NCBI GenBank assembly: GCA_945869845.1
Contig: CAMBRG010000015.1
Span: 1-44,445 of the forward strand
Reading direction: 5' to 3'
Length of the DNA stretch: 44,445 nt
From: Opitutus sp. GAS368
GTDB taxonomy: Bacteria; Verrucomicrobiota; Verrucomicrobiia; Opitutales; Opitutaceae
The stretch's first letter is position 1; each line of letters starts with the position of its first letter. Made by a program: the position numbers and the translations under genes. Below, one piece after another: positions 7,217-16,053 of the stretch. The notes under the pieces are model-generated. The model was not told the DNA's origin. It saw only the letters and a list, made by a program, of their open reading frames with translations, and made no database searches.

Positions 7217-10078
7217 TCAATCCGCCGCACCCGGTCCTTCGACGACCAACCGGATCGAATCGAGCCGTAGCCGCGCGGCTTCGATCGCCGTCCGCGTTTG
7301 GGCAAGTTGCTCACGCGCCAGCTCGAGTTCTTCCGGCCGCACATGGTCATTAACTTTCGCGAGATCCTGCAGCCGCCGGAGCTCACCACCCAGCGCCGTT
7401 TCGGCTTTCGCCGCCGCCTCCGTTTTCAAGCTCCCCGCCAGAGCCTCGGCCCGCTCGGTCGCGGTCGCGAGCAGGGTCTTCAGGAGAGCGGCATTGAATC
7501 CCGGACGGGCCAAGAATCGCTGGATGGTTCCATCAATAAAATCAGCCGCAAGCGCGGTCGCATCGCGGGTCGCCGTGTGGTCGTTACCGCGCAGATCGAT
7601 CACCGTTCGCACCGGGGTCGGCGCGAGAAACTGGTCCACATGCCACCGGGTGTCGGCGACCGTTTCGAGCACGAACACCGCCTCGAGGATCAGATTCGGC
7701 GTGCGCGATTTGACGAAACCAAACGCAGCCGTGCCCGACTTGGAATCCACCAGCAGATCAATCGCGTCTTGCACGAGCGCGTGGTCGGGCGAAATGAAGC
7801 GGATATCTTCGCGCACAATGGCCCGCTGGCGCTGAAACGTCGCCAACATCCCATCGCGGGGGATCGAGGGAAAGCCTTCGATGTAGGCGTGGCTCGGGTC
7901 GAGAAACACGTCGCCGTCTTCATGTTCCTTGATGCGCACGCCGAAGTGGTCGAGCAGCTCGACGAGGAAATCGCGCAAAAATGGATCGGCATCGGCCGCC
8001 CGCACTCGCGCCAGTACCGCCTCGGCCGCCGCCGGATTGAAGGAGTTGAGCTCGAGCAACCGGTCGCGCCCTTTCTCCATTTTCAGCGCGAGGGCTGATT
8101 TAAACACCACCGTCTCCGCAACCAACGCCTCCAACGCCCCACGCCCGGCCGCCGCGTCCTCACCGTAGCTCTGCGCGAGTTCGAGGAGCCGCGGTTTGAA
8201 GGCGTCTTGGTAGTCGTTGCCGCCGTGGAGCGAAGTCTCAAACGCATCGAGCCCGCGATGATACCATTCTACGACGCACTCCTCGCCGCTGCCCGCGACA
8301 TAGGGCACGTGGATGCGGATCGTCTGCGTTTGCCCGATCCGGTCGAGTCGGCCGATCCGTTGCTCCAGCAAACCGGGATTGAGCGGCACATCGAAGAGCA
8401 CGAGCTGATGGGCGAATTGAAAGTTGCGGCCTTCACTCCCGATCTCGGAGCAGATTAGCAGTTGGGCCCCATCGCTCTCGGCAAACCACGCGGCGTTGCG
8501 ATCGCGCTGCACGAGCGGCAAGCCCTCATGAAACAGACCGACCTTCAGATTGATTTTCTCCAGCAGCGCGGTCTCGAGCGCGACGACCTTCCGCTGAGAT
8601 TTGCAGATCAGCAGAACCTTGGCGCCACGCTGGGCGGTGAGAAAACCGACGAGCCAATCGAGCCGGGGGTCCCCCCGAAACGCGTAGCGGAGCGTGGCGT
8701 CGGTGTTGTGTTCCTCGGCCACCAACTCGCGGGCGATGCGGGCGAGTTGGGTGAGATTGTTCTCCACCGTCAGCGGCACCGGACAAAACTTCCGCTTGGG
8801 AAAGCCGGTCATGGCGGCGCGGGTATTGCGGAACATCACGCGCCCCGTGCCGTGTTGGTCGAGCAGGGTCTGCAACAACGCCTCTCGCGCGCCCGATCGG
8901 CCTTTCGCCAGAGCGTCGAGGTGCTCGTTCAAACGCGCCGGATCCCGGTTGAAGATCCGCTTCAGCGCGGTGAGTTCCTTCGGCTTCAACGGTTTTTGAG
9001 CCACGATCTTCTCGGCGACACCGGCCACCGCCCCGAACTCCTCGGCCTCAGCTTGGAATTTACCGAAATCGGCGTAGCGCTGCGGATCCAGCAATCGCAG
9101 CCGCGCGAAATGCCCCGCCAACCCGAGTTGCGTCGGGGTCGCCGTCAGCAGCAAAAGCCCGGCGGTACGTCGCGCGAGTTGCTCGACGAGATCATACTCG
9201 GGACTCGTTTGCTCCGGCGACCACCCCAGATGGTGGGCCTCGTCCACGACGACCATATCCCAACCCGCGGCCAGCGCCTGATCCCGGCGCACCGGGTTGC
9301 CGGCCAAAAAGGAAACGCCCGTCAGCACGAGCTGCGCGGCGAGAAACGGATTTTTATCGGGATCACTGCCTTCGCACGCCGTGCAACGCGCCTCGTCGTA
9401 GATGCTGAACCAAAGATTAAATCGCCGCAGCAGTTCGACGAACCACTGGTGAGTGAGCGACTCCGGCACGAGGATCAGGCTTCGCCGTGCCCGGCCCACC
9501 GCCAGCAGGCGCTGCAAAATCAGACACGCCTCAATCGTCTTCCCTAGACCCACTTCATCGGCGAGCAAGACCCGCGGCAACTGACGCAGGGCGACCTGTT
9601 GCAAAATATAGAATTGATGCGGCAACAACTCCAGCCGCCCGCCGAGAAAACCCCGCACCTCCGATTGCCGAATCTTCGCCTGGGCCCGCAGCGCCCGATA
9701 GCGCAGGTCAAACACCTCGCCGGGATCGACCTGGCCCGCCAGCAACCGCTCCTGCGGCAAACTCACACTGGTCACACTGGAAACCTCCTGCTCCCTCACC
9801 CGCTCCCCTGCTGCACCCACGTAAACCAGCAAGCCGGCCTCTTCCTCCACCGCGGTGATGACGAACGCCAACCCGGTCCGCACCGAAACACTTTCGCCAA
9901 CTCGGAACTGCACCCGTTTCAGCACCGAGGTACCGAGCGCATAGAGCCGCTGCTCCCCGACCCCCGGAAATTCTACGCCCACCCGGCGAGCCGCCCGATC
10001 CACCCTCGAAACGACGCCGAGCCCCAGCTCCGGTTCTCGCTCACTCATGCACCGCTGTCCGACCACATTGATTTCCAT
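7217..10078 (-). CDS. rapA: RapA-like SNF2-family ATPase, RNA polymerase recycling factor
   Basis: 953 residues, close to the 968 of E. coli RapA. The N-terminal part (about 15-115) forms two small beta-barrel-like segments, as the RapA N-domain does. The SNF2 motor follows: ADEVGLGKT at 173-181 (Walker A), DEAHH at 279-283 (Walker B), LLTATPTQL (motif III), and in the second RecA lobe LLICSEIGSEGRNFQFA and RIGRLDRIGQ. The C-terminal third is the spacer and C-domain. RapA binds RNA polymerase and releases stalled complexes after transcription. The start may instead be Met11 (10048), as MSEREPELGLG is where similarity in such proteins usually begins. A smaller family of SNF2 proteins with the same architecture but other partners cannot be excluded. 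Confidence 0.85.
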   Translation of the reverse strand: MEINVVGQRCMSEREPELGLGVVSRVDRAARRVGVEFPGVGEQRLYALGTSVLKRVQFRVGESVSVRTGLAFVITAVEEEAGLLVYVGAAGERVREQEVSSVTSVSLPQERLLAGQVDPGEVFDLRYRALRAQAKIRQSEVRGFLGGRLELLPHQFYILQQVALRQLPRVLLADEVGLGKTIEACLILQRLLAVGRARRSLILVPESLTHQWFVELLRRFNLWFSIYDEARCTACEGSDPDKNPFLAAQLVLTGVSFLAGNPVRRDQALAAGWDMVVVDEAHHLGWSPEQTSPEYDLVEQLARRTAGLLLLTATPTQLGLAGHFARLRLLDPQRYADFGKFQAEAEEFGAVAGVAEKIVAQKPLKPKELTALKRIFNRDPARLNEHLDALAKGRSGAREALLQTLLDQHGTGRVMFRNTRAAMTGFPKRKFCPVPLTVENNLTQLARIARELVAEEHNTDATLRYAFRGDPRLDWLVGFLTAQRGAKVLLICKSQRKVVALETALLEKINLKVGLFHEGLPLVQRDRNAAWFAESDGAQLLICSEIGSEGRNFQFAHQLVLFDVPLNPGLLEQRIGRLDRIGQTQTIRIHVPYVAGSGEECVVEWYHRGLDAFETSLHGGNDYQDAFKPRLLELAQSYGEDAAAGRGALEALVAETVVFKSALALKMEKGRDRLLELNSFNPAAAEAVLARVRAADADPFLRDFLVELLDHFGVRIKEHEDGDVFLDPSHAYIEGFPSIPRDGMLATFQRQRAIVREDIRFISPDHALVQDAIDLLVDSKSGTAAFGFVKSRTPNLILEAVFVLETVADTRWHVDQFLAPTPVRTVIDLRGNDHTATRDATALAADFIDGTIQRFLARPGFNAALLKTLLATATERAEALAGSLKTEAAAKAETALGGELRRLQDLAKVNDHVRPEELELAREQLAQTRTAIEAARLRLDSIRLVVEGPGAAD

Positions 10079-10114
10079 ACAAAGGAACTGCCGACCTAAG
10101 CCGGCGAGTAAAGC

Positions 10115-10357
10115 CTAGCCCGCGACCGGATGTTTCTCGCCGTAGAAAGGCACCATCTGCTTCAAGTGCCCCTGCACGATGGCCGCAATCTTGTCGGCGG
10201 ACACCGAGCCTTTGTGCAGTTCGAAAATTGCGACCAACAACGCCAGCTCGATATCCACTTTCTTTGGGGTCGCGGCCTTCATGGCCGCAAGCAATTCGAG
10301 CGCCTTCTTCTCCGCTCGCTTGTAATCGTTAAAATTTTCTTCGTTCGGCGTGGCCAT
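10115..10357 (-). CDS. Small conserved hypothetical protein (80 aa)
   Basis: The ATG at 10357 gives MATPNEENFNDYKRAEKKAL..., an acidic-to-basic helical protein ending MVPFYGEKHPVAG. The middle (PKKVDIELALLVAIFELHKG) looks like a helix pair; there is no signal peptide, membrane segment or metal motif. The frame is open further upstream, to a GTG at 10699, but the extra 114 residues are arginine-rich and of poor composition, so the ATG is preferred. It lies just upstream of rapA on the same strand (36-base gap) and may share its transcript. Function unknown. Confidence 0.6.
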   Translation of the reverse strand: MATPNEENFNDYKRAEKKALELLAAMKAATPKKVDIELALLVAIFELHKGSVSADKIAAIVQGHLKQMVPFYGEKHPVAG

Positions 10358-10388
10358 CCGTTCTAGGGCACCGCAATCAATCGGTGCG

Positions 10389-10726
10389 TCAAGTTTGCAG
10401 TAAAAAGGAGTTTCCGATTCGCCGCCCGACGGCCCGCGAGGCCTCCTGCGGTCCACCACGGCCACGTTCAGCGCCTTTCTGCGCAGCCTCAATCTCGGCC
10501 AACGCCCGATAAAGGGGGACGTCCTTTGTGCCCGCTGCTCGGCCCTCACATTCACGGGCGTCGAGACCTTGATGGCCAATCGCCTTGTACCCTTCGCCAC
10601 GCCGGCAAACGACGCCGACTCCGACACGTTCTCTTCAACAATCGCCGCCACCCCGGGCAATCCGTCGGTTACAAGGTCGACCCTTTCCGCCGCTCGCACG
10701 CTGAAATCGTCGCCACCGTCGCCGGG
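10389..10726 (-). pseudogene. Possible frameshifted coding remnant in the only gap above 300 bases
   Basis: The 422-base stretch 10358-10779 has no clean gene. On the minus strand one frame reads ERVDLVTDGLPGVAAIVEEN and on through RRLAIKVSTPVN (about 10699 to 10550) with high third-position GC. The coding look then moves to another frame, GTKDVPLYRALAEIEAAQKG onward to GNSFLLQT, with TGA at 10389-10391. This suggests one gene with a frameshift near 10530-10550. I do not recognise the protein. No initiator is clear; the first frame opens after TAG at 10727-10729. A chance pair of GC-rich open frames is a real alternative, and an open frame on the plus strand overlaps it. Confidence 0.25.
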
Positions 10727-10779
10727 CTACCGTTTCACCCGTCGGCTGCCGCCATCGCACCCCAACTCAATCGCCGAAG

Positions 10780-11748
10780 CTATGTAGTTGGTCCGGTCCG
10801 GTGTTTGTTCCGCGGATGAAACTCGGCGTGTTGATCCAGCAAACGCTGCGGCTCGACTGCCGTGTAGATCTGGGTCGTGGCGATACTCGCGTGGCCCAGC
10901 ATTTCTTGAATTGCCCGCAAATCTGCCCCACCGGTCAAAAGGTGGGTTGCGAACGAGTGCCGCAGCAAATGCGGCTTCACATTCTGCGTAATGCCGGCAC
11001 GCCGCGCATGTTTTTTCACGATAAACCACAGTGTGATCCGTGACAATGCTGCGCCCCGATTACTCAAAAAAAGCTGACTGCCCGTGCGCGCCTTCACGAA
11101 ATGCGGCCGGCCTGAAACGAGATAGTTCGCAATCGCCGAGCAGGCGCGTCCGCCGATGGGCACCACCCGCTCTTTAGACCCTTTGCCAAATACGCGCAGA
11201 AAACCCTGCTCAAGATCGATCTGCTGCAGCATCAGTCCGCCGAGCTCAGAAACCCGCAAACCGCTTGAATAGAAAAGTTCGAGCAGCGCCCGATCCCGCA
11301 GCGACGCCGGATCCGCCCCACTGGGCGAAGCCAGCAAGCGCGCGATGTCCTGCACCGAGAGTGTTTCGGGCAGTCGCCGCCCGAGTTTCGGGCCCGCGAG
11401 CAAAGCCGTGAAGTCGTCGGGTCTGAGTTTCTCGCGGACGAGATGCCGGGCGAACACCCGGAGCGCGGTTAACTTTCGCGCCAAGCTGGCGACCGCGAAA
11501 TCACCGCGGGACAACGATTGGAGCCAGCCGCCGGCTTGCGCGGCCGTGACCGCGCGCCAGTCGGCCACGCCCTGTCTTTTAAGCCAATTCGCGCCTTGGT
11601 CGAGATCACGTTGATAGTTCTCTCGCGTGTGCCGCGAAAGCCCGCGCTCAAGATCGAGAAAAGCGATAAACCCGTCGATATCGCCCGCAAAAGTACCCGG
11701 AGCGCGGCTCAACGAAAGCGGGCGGGAGGGAGGGGAACGGCGGGCCAT
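10780..11748 (-). CDS. xerD: Tyrosine recombinase XerC/XerD
   Basis: A 322-residue phage-integrase family protein. The N-terminal SAM-like core-binding domain covers about 20-110 (FIAFLDLERGLSRHTRENYQRDL). The catalytic domain holds the full set: Arg165 in SSGLRVSELGG, Lys189 in FGKGSKERVV, His260 and Arg263 in HLLRHSFATHLL, His286 in MLGHASIATT and the nucleophile Tyr295 in QIYTAVE. Length, motif spacing and the absence of nearby mobile-element genes indicate the housekeeping recombinase that resolves chromosome dimers at dif. XerC and XerD cannot be told apart here with certainty; LLRHSFATHLL and GADLRAIQEMLGHASI fit XerD slightly better. The first 15 residues are a basic, proline-rich extension. 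No dif-like site was identified in the window. Confidence 0.88.
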   Translation of the reverse strand: MARRSPPSRPLSLSRAPGTFAGDIDGFIAFLDLERGLSRHTRENYQRDLDQGANWLKRQGVADWRAVTAAQAGGWLQSLSRGDFAVASLARKLTALRVFARHLVREKLRPDDFTALLAGPKLGRRLPETLSVQDIARLLASPSGADPASLRDRALLELFYSSGLRVSELGGLMLQQIDLEQGFLRVFGKGSKERVVPIGGRACSAIANYLVSGRPHFVKARTGSQLFLSNRGAALSRITLWFIVKKHARRAGITQNVKPHLLRHSFATHLLTGGADLRAIQEMLGHASIATTQIYTAVEPQRLLDQHAEFHPRNKHRTGPTT

Positions 11749-11822
11749 GCGCCGAGCAGTGCGCGAGGGTCGGAGTGCGACCGCAAGTCAAAGTCGCGAC
11801 CCACCTGGTCGGCCGTGGGCCC

Positions 11823-11850
11823 AAAAAAACCAAAGCCCGGGAGCTTTGGT
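11823..11850 (-). terminator. Intrinsic terminator of infA
   Basis: Read on the minus strand, ACCAAAGC and GCTTTGGT form a perfect 8-bp stem (11843-11850 with 11829-11836) with a six-base loop, followed by a run of T (11823-11828). It lies 25 bases after the infA stop codon. Confidence 0.9.
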
Positions 11851-11875
11851 TCAACCTTAACCGAGGGCGAATCCC

Positions 11876-12136
11876 TCAATAGCGCCGACGCATCGGCGGA
11901 CGCGGAAGCGGGTTGGCTTCCTTCATCCGGAAGGTGATCCGCGCCTTCTCCAAATCGTAGGGGCTCATCTCCATCTTCACATTATCACCGGCGGCAATCT
12001 TGATGAAATTCTTGCGCAATTTACCCGAAATGTGAGCGAGCACCACATGGCCGTTGGCCAGCTGCACTTTGAACATCGTGCCGGGCAGCACGACCATCAC
12101 TTTACCCTCAACTTCGATCGCGTCGTTGTCAGCCAT
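11876..12136 (-). CDS. infA: Translation initiation factor IF-1
   Basis: This 86-residue protein is an S1/OB-fold. It has the typical IF-1 body: [62 protein letters not shown]-1 binds the A site of the 30S subunit and assists IF-2 and IF-3. Typical IF-1 is about 72 residues; here a tail of roughly 14 residues, [12 protein letters not shown], is added, ending in three arginines. The ATG at 12136 lacks a Shine-Dalgarno motif. The gene stands alone rather than in a ribosomal protein operon, with its own terminator, and is divergent from tadA. Confidence 0.95.
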   Translation of the reverse strand: MADNDAIEVEGKVMVVLPGTMFKVQLANGHVVLAHISGKLRKNFIKIAAGDNVKMEMSPYDLEKARITFRMKEANPLPRPPMRRRY

Positions 12137-12260
12137 GGTTAACGCGGGATTGAAAGGAGCGATAGAACATCGTGAGGTCGTGTCGTGTGGTCAGCGTAAA
12201 GCATACTTGTAAGCCGGATTGCCCCCGCGTAAGTCAAGGATTTCCGTCGCCGCGCACTCG

Positions 12261-12800
12261 ATGAACAACTCTCAACCTACGCCGCCGGACTGCCCGTTTG
12301 AAAAACGGTTCCCCTCGCAGCTCCTCCGCGACGACGCGTTCTACATGAGCCTCGCCTATAACCAAGCGATCGACGCTTGGCGGCAGGACGAGGTCCCGAT
12401 CGGAGCCGTGTTTGTGCTCGGCGGCGAGGTCATCGCATCGGCCCATAACATGGTCGAATGCGCTCACGACCCCACCGCGCATGCCGAGATGCTCGCGATC
12501 ACTCAAGCCGCCGCCAAGCTCGGCAATTGGCGCCTCGAAGGCGTGACGGTATTCGTCACCAAAGAACCCTGTCCCATGTGCTCCGGCGCGATGCTGATGT
12601 CGCGCGTGAAACGCGTCTGCTTTGCCGTGCCGGACCCAAAAATGGGATGCCTCGGCGGCGCGACCAATCTCAACGACCTGCCGCGGGTCAATCACCACGT
12701 CCAGCTGACCTCTGGCGGAGTGCTCGAAACGGAGTGCCGGGAACTGCTGCAGGCCTTCTTCCGCGCGAAGCGCACAGCGGATTCCTCAGCTGAAAGTTGA
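12261..12800 (+). CDS. tadA: tRNA-specific adenosine deaminase TadA
   Basis: 179 residues. Zinc-dependent deaminase fold with HAE at 74-76 (His74 ligand, Glu76 proton shuttle) and PCPMCSGAM with Cys104 and Cys107. [24 protein letters not shown] is the TadA signature. The enzyme converts A34 to inosine in tRNA-Arg(ACG), needed to read CGN codons. The ATG at 12261 was chosen; an upstream alternative start at 12219 adds 14 residues with no family match. The first 25 residues ([18 protein letters not shown]) are a small extension over E. coli TadA. It is divergent from infA. Confidence 0.93.
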   Translation: MNNSQPTPPDCPFEKRFPSQLLRDDAFYMSLAYNQAIDAWRQDEVPIGAVFVLGGEVIASAHNMVECAHDPTAHAEMLAITQAAAKLGNWRLEGVTVFVTKEPCPMCSGAMLMSRVKRVCFAVPDPKMGCLGGATNLNDLPRVNHHVQLTSGGVLETECRELLQAFFRAKRTADSSAES

Positions 12801-12876
12801 CGACCACCGGCACCGGTGCATCACTTCGCGGTCCTTCGTTTTGCATCACCGATCGGAAATTCAAAAACATATCATC

Positions 12877-13509
12877 ATGGCCTATACCCTCCCTCCCCTG
12901 CCCTACGCGCTCGACGCTCTCGTCCCGCACATCGATGCGAAGACGATGGAAATCCACCACGGCAAACACCACCAAGCCTACATCACCAACGCCACCAATC
13001 TCCTCAAGGATCACGCCGATCTCGCTGCGCTCGAAGTCAACGCGCTGATCGCGGATCTTTCAAAAGTTCCCGAGTCTATTCGCGGGGGCGTGCGCAACAA
13101 CGCCGGCGGCCACAGCAACCACGCCTTCTTCTGGACCATTTTGGGGCCCGGTAAAGGCGGAGCTCCGAAGGGCACGTTGGCGGCCGCTATTGAGGCCCAG
13201 CTCGGCGGTTTCGCCAAGTTCAAGGAAGATTTCGCCAAGGCCGGCGCGACCCGTTTTGGCTCCGGCTGGGCGTGGCTCTACGTCACGGCCGACAAGCAAC
13301 TCGCCGTCGGTTCGACCGCGAACCAAGACAGCCCACTCATGGGCAAGGCCGTCGCCGGGATTGAAGGCAAACCGGTCCTCGCGCTCGACGTTTGGGAGCA
13401 CGCGTATTATCTTAATTACCAGAACCGCCGTCCCGACTACATCACCGCTTTCTGGAATGTCGTCGACTGGGACGCGGCCGAGGCCAACTACGTGGCCGCC
13501 ACGACCTGA
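12877..13509 (+). CDS. sodA: Superoxide dismutase, Mn-type
   Basis: 210 residues. Metal ligands are His27 (MEIHHGKHH), His82 ([10 protein letters not shown]), Asp171 and His175 (LDVWEHAYY). The active-site Gln is Gln150 in [11 protein letters not shown], carried in the second domain as in Mn enzymes; the Fe type usually supplies this Gln from the first domain. The NQDSPL and QNRRPDYI blocks are very close to E. coli SodA. There is no signal peptide, so the enzyme is cytoplasmic. The ATG at 12877 is preferred over a 12-residue longer frame. Cambialistic metal use cannot be excluded from sequence. Followed by a bidirectional terminator shared with tolB. Confidence 0.93.
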   Translation: MAYTLPPLPYALDALVPHIDAKTMEIHHGKHHQAYITNATNLLKDHADLAALEVNALIADLSKVPESIRGGVRNNAGGHSNHAFFWTILGPGKGGAPKGTLAAAIEAQLGGFAKFKEDFAKAGATRFGSGWAWLYVTADKQLAVGSTANQDSPLMGKAVAGIEGKPVLALDVWEHAYYLNYQNRRPDYITAFWNVVDWDAAEANYVAATT

Positions 13510-13525
13510 CCTCTCGATCTCGTCA

Positions 13526-13559
13526 AAAACAAAAGCCGCACTTTTCAGTGCGGCTTTTT
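13526..13559. terminator. Bidirectional intrinsic terminator between sodA and tolB
   Basis: A 10-bp perfect stem, AAGCCGCACT (13533-13542) with AGTGCGGCTT (13547-13556), and a four-base loop. It is flanked by a T-run on the plus side and an A-rich stretch on the other, so it can stop both convergent transcripts. Confidence 0.92.
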
Positions 13560-13581
13560 GTTGGGAAATCCGGGCCTGTGG

Positions 13582-14775
13582 TTACGGCGCCCACACGTTG
13601 GCTTGCAGCGTGGAGCCGAAGCTCGTCGGGCTGATCGGGGTGCTCTTGCCCGTCTCGGTATCAAGGATACACACCCGGCTCGTCGTCGAGGTGCGCGCCG
13701 TATAGACAAGGTGACGTCCATCGGGCAGCCAATTGGGCTCAACCCCGTCGAACGGCGCCTTCGAGACCTGTTCGCTGGCGCGTTTCGAAAAATCGTAGAC
13801 TGCGATCTGAAAATTCCGACCGACCCGGATGGTGAAAGCGATTCGGTTCGGATTCGCCCGGCTCCAATCCGGCTCGGCACAGTAGCTACTGATGCCCGAG
13901 GTCAGCCGAGTCGGCGCCCCTCCGTTTACCGGCAGCGTGTACAGCTGGGGCCCGGGCTCGCCGGCGAAGACCAACCGCGTCCCATCCGGCGAAAAGCACG
14001 GGGATGATTTCACCGCGTCCGAGCGCGTCTTGCGCGCCACACCGCGGCCTTGGGCATTGCTCACGTAAATCTCCGGAGTGCCTTCGCCGCTCAGAACCAT
14101 CGCGACCTGGGAACCATTGGGGTTAAAGCGGGCGCCGCTGTTCGTGCCTTTAAAACTTACAAAGGTCGTGCGCTGAAAACTGCGCAGATCGATCGTGAAG
14201 ATGTCGGGAAACCCAGATTTGTAGTAGCTCGTGTAGATCAATCGCGTTCCATCCGGCGACCAACGCGGGCTGAGCGTGATCGAGTTGTCCCGAGTGATCT
14301 GCTTGACCTCACCGAACATCAGGTCGCCGGTGTAAATTTCCTTTTTCCCGGTCCGCTCATTGATGAAAGCGAGCTTCGAAGCGAAAAATCCACGCAGCCC
14401 CAGACCATTGGTTTTGGCGACCGCCACGTCGGCCGCCCGCAGGAGCGCATTGCGAGGGCTCGATCCCGTCACGACTTCGGAGGTGACCGCCGTGCCGCTC
14501 GGCGACCTGACGATGTCCACCCGCACCTGCGTCGGCGTGACCGCGGAGAACTTGATGTCGAAGGCAAATCCGCTCGCCACGAGCCGGTAGCGGCCATGCG
14601 TGCCAAAGGCCTGCAAAGCCAGCTGGTTCAATTCCGGCGTGTTTGCCGAAACCCTCACCGGCAACGTCTTGTTTTCAGCCAGCACCTCGACGGTGCCGAT
14701 ATCACGTTGGGCCCGCAACGATCCCGCCACGACCAGCCCCAATAATAGCAACGAAAGCCTCAGTAATTTTTTCAT
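13582..14775 (-). CDS. tolB: TolB-like periplasmic beta-propeller protein
   Basis: 397 residues from the ATG at 14775 (the frame opens two codons earlier). A signal peptide (MKKLLRLSLLLLGLVVAGSLRA) is followed by an N-terminal TolB domain (about 25-140) and a C-terminal six-bladed propeller with the recurring blade signature SPRWSPDGTRLIY, GARFNPNGSQVAM, SPCFSPDGTRLVF, EPDWSRANPNRIAF, EPNWLPDGRHLVY. In the Tol-Pal system TolB links Pal to TolA and helps outer-membrane constriction at division. No tolQRA or pal gene is in the window, so the assignment rests on fold and layout alone. Confidence 0.8.
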   Translation of the reverse strand: MKKLLRLSLLLLGLVVAGSLRAQRDIGTVEVLAENKTLPVRVSANTPELNQLALQAFGTHGRYRLVASGFAFDIKFSAVTPTQVRVDIVRSPSGTAVTSEVVTGSSPRNALLRAADVAVAKTNGLGLRGFFASKLAFINERTGKKEIYTGDLMFGEVKQITRDNSITLSPRWSPDGTRLIYTSYYKSGFPDIFTIDLRSFQRTTFVSFKGTNSGARFNPNGSQVAMVLSGEGTPEIYVSNAQGRGVARKTRSDAVKSSPCFSPDGTRLVFAGEPGPQLYTLPVNGGAPTRLTSGISSYCAEPDWSRANPNRIAFTIRVGRNFQIAVYDFSKRASEQVSKAPFDGVEPNWLPDGRHLVYTARTSTTSRVCILDTETGKSTPISPTSFGSTLQANVWAP

Positions 14776-14878
14776 GATCAAAAGTGAGAAAATGGACGAC
14801 GCAGTTGGAGACGAAGGGGATTTCTATTTGCGCACCCGGCCTGCATAACAACTCTTAAGTAACAACTTTCTTCCTGCC

Positions 14879-15979
14879 GTGACCTCCGACGAAATCAAAG
14901 CCCAGCTGCAAAAAGTAAAATATCCCGGCTTCAGCCGCGATATCGTCTCATTCGGACTCGTCCGTTCGGTCGGATTTGTTGACGGAACGGTGAAGGTCGC
15001 CCTCGCCCTTACCACGAGCGATCCGAAAATCCCTCTGCATTTAAAAGCGGAGGTCGAGAATTGCCTGAGGGCCCGCCCTGAAGTCCGCGAGGTAATCATC
15101 GACATTTCCGTGCAAGCCGCGCGTCCCGCAGGCAACTCAGGCGGTGGCCCCGGCAATCTCCCGGGGTCGAGTGGTGCGCCCAAGACGGCGCGATACTCAG
15201 TCGCCATCGCCTCGGGCAAAGGCGGCGTCGGCAAGAGCACCTTCGCGGTTAATCTCGCCTGCGCGCTTGCACGACTGCTGACCGATCAAGGCCGCCCCGG
15301 TCGCGTTGGGCTGATGGACTGCGACATTTACGGACCGAGCGTGCCGTTGATGATGGGGCTGCAAGGGCGCCCTGAGGTCGAGGGCGACGGGGCCGCCTCG
15401 ATGCTCGTGCCCATGGAGCGTCACGGAGTAAAAGTCATGAGCATGGGCTTTCTGGTCGACGACAACACGCCTGTCGTATGGCGAGGACCGATGATCATGA
15501 AGACCATCCAGCAATTCGTCCAAAATGTAAAATGGGGCGAGCTCGACGTGCTGCTGGTCGATCTCCCGCCCGGCACCGGGGACGCCCAACTTTCCCTCGT
15601 GCAAACGCTCCCGCTCGATGGCGCCGTGATCGTCACCACCCCACAGCCCGCCGCCACCAATGTCGCCCGCAAGGGCGGCCTGATGTTTCAAAAGGTCAAC
15701 GTGCCCTTGCTCGGCGTCGCCGAGAACATGAGCTATTTCGTCGACCCCGCCGGGCACAAACACCTGCTCTTCGGCGAGGGCGGCGGCATCATCACGGCAG
15801 AGAAGCTCGGCACCAGCCTCCTCGGTCAAGTGCCGCTGATTCCCGAAATTCGCGCGGGCGGCGATGCAGGTGAACCGGTGGTGGTGAGCGATCCCGGCAG
15901 CTTGGCCGCGCGCACCTTTACCGAAATTGCCGAGACGCTGCTTGCCCGACTGGTCAAGCCCATGCCGGGCCGGATGTAA
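14879..15979 (+). CDS. Mrp/NBP35-family Fe-S cluster carrier ATPase
   Basis: 366 residues starting at GTG 14879. An N-terminal MIP18/DUF59-like domain (about 1-80, with VKYPGFSRDIVSFGLV) is followed by a low-complexity Gly/Pro linker and a deviant-Walker ATPase: GKGGVGKST at 113-121, LMDCDIYGPSVPLMMG, and VDLPPGTGDAQLSL. Mrp/ApbC proteins bind and pass on [4Fe-4S] clusters. The C-terminal CxxC that normally follows ENMS is absent: the sequence reads ENMSYFVDPAGHKHLLFG. The same loss occurs in several Mrp lineages, so this may be a carrier using other ligands or an ATPase with another role. No Shine-Dalgarno is visible. Divergent from tolB. Confidence 0.87.
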   Translation: MTSDEIKAQLQKVKYPGFSRDIVSFGLVRSVGFVDGTVKVALALTTSDPKIPLHLKAEVENCLRARPEVREVIIDISVQAARPAGNSGGGPGNLPGSSGAPKTARYSVAIASGKGGVGKSTFAVNLACALARLLTDQGRPGRVGLMDCDIYGPSVPLMMGLQGRPEVEGDGAASMLVPMERHGVKVMSMGFLVDDNTPVVWRGPMIMKTIQQFVQNVKWGELDVLLVDLPPGTGDAQLSLVQTLPLDGAVIVTTPQPAATNVARKGGLMFQKVNVPLLGVAENMSYFVDPAGHKHLLFGEGGGIITAEKLGTSLLGQVPLIPEIRAGGDAGEPVVVSDPGSLAARTFTEIAETLLARLVKPMPGRM

Positions 15980-16053
15980 CAATTCGGCGACATCGCAGGC
16001 ATTGACAGCGCTCTTGAGCTGGCTCTGATTTTTGGCTTCCGTCGACTTGCTGC

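Noticed and set aside
8462-9547. 361-codon open frame on the plus strand inside rapA
   Set aside because: Lies opposite the conserved helicase motifs and has no recognisable domain.
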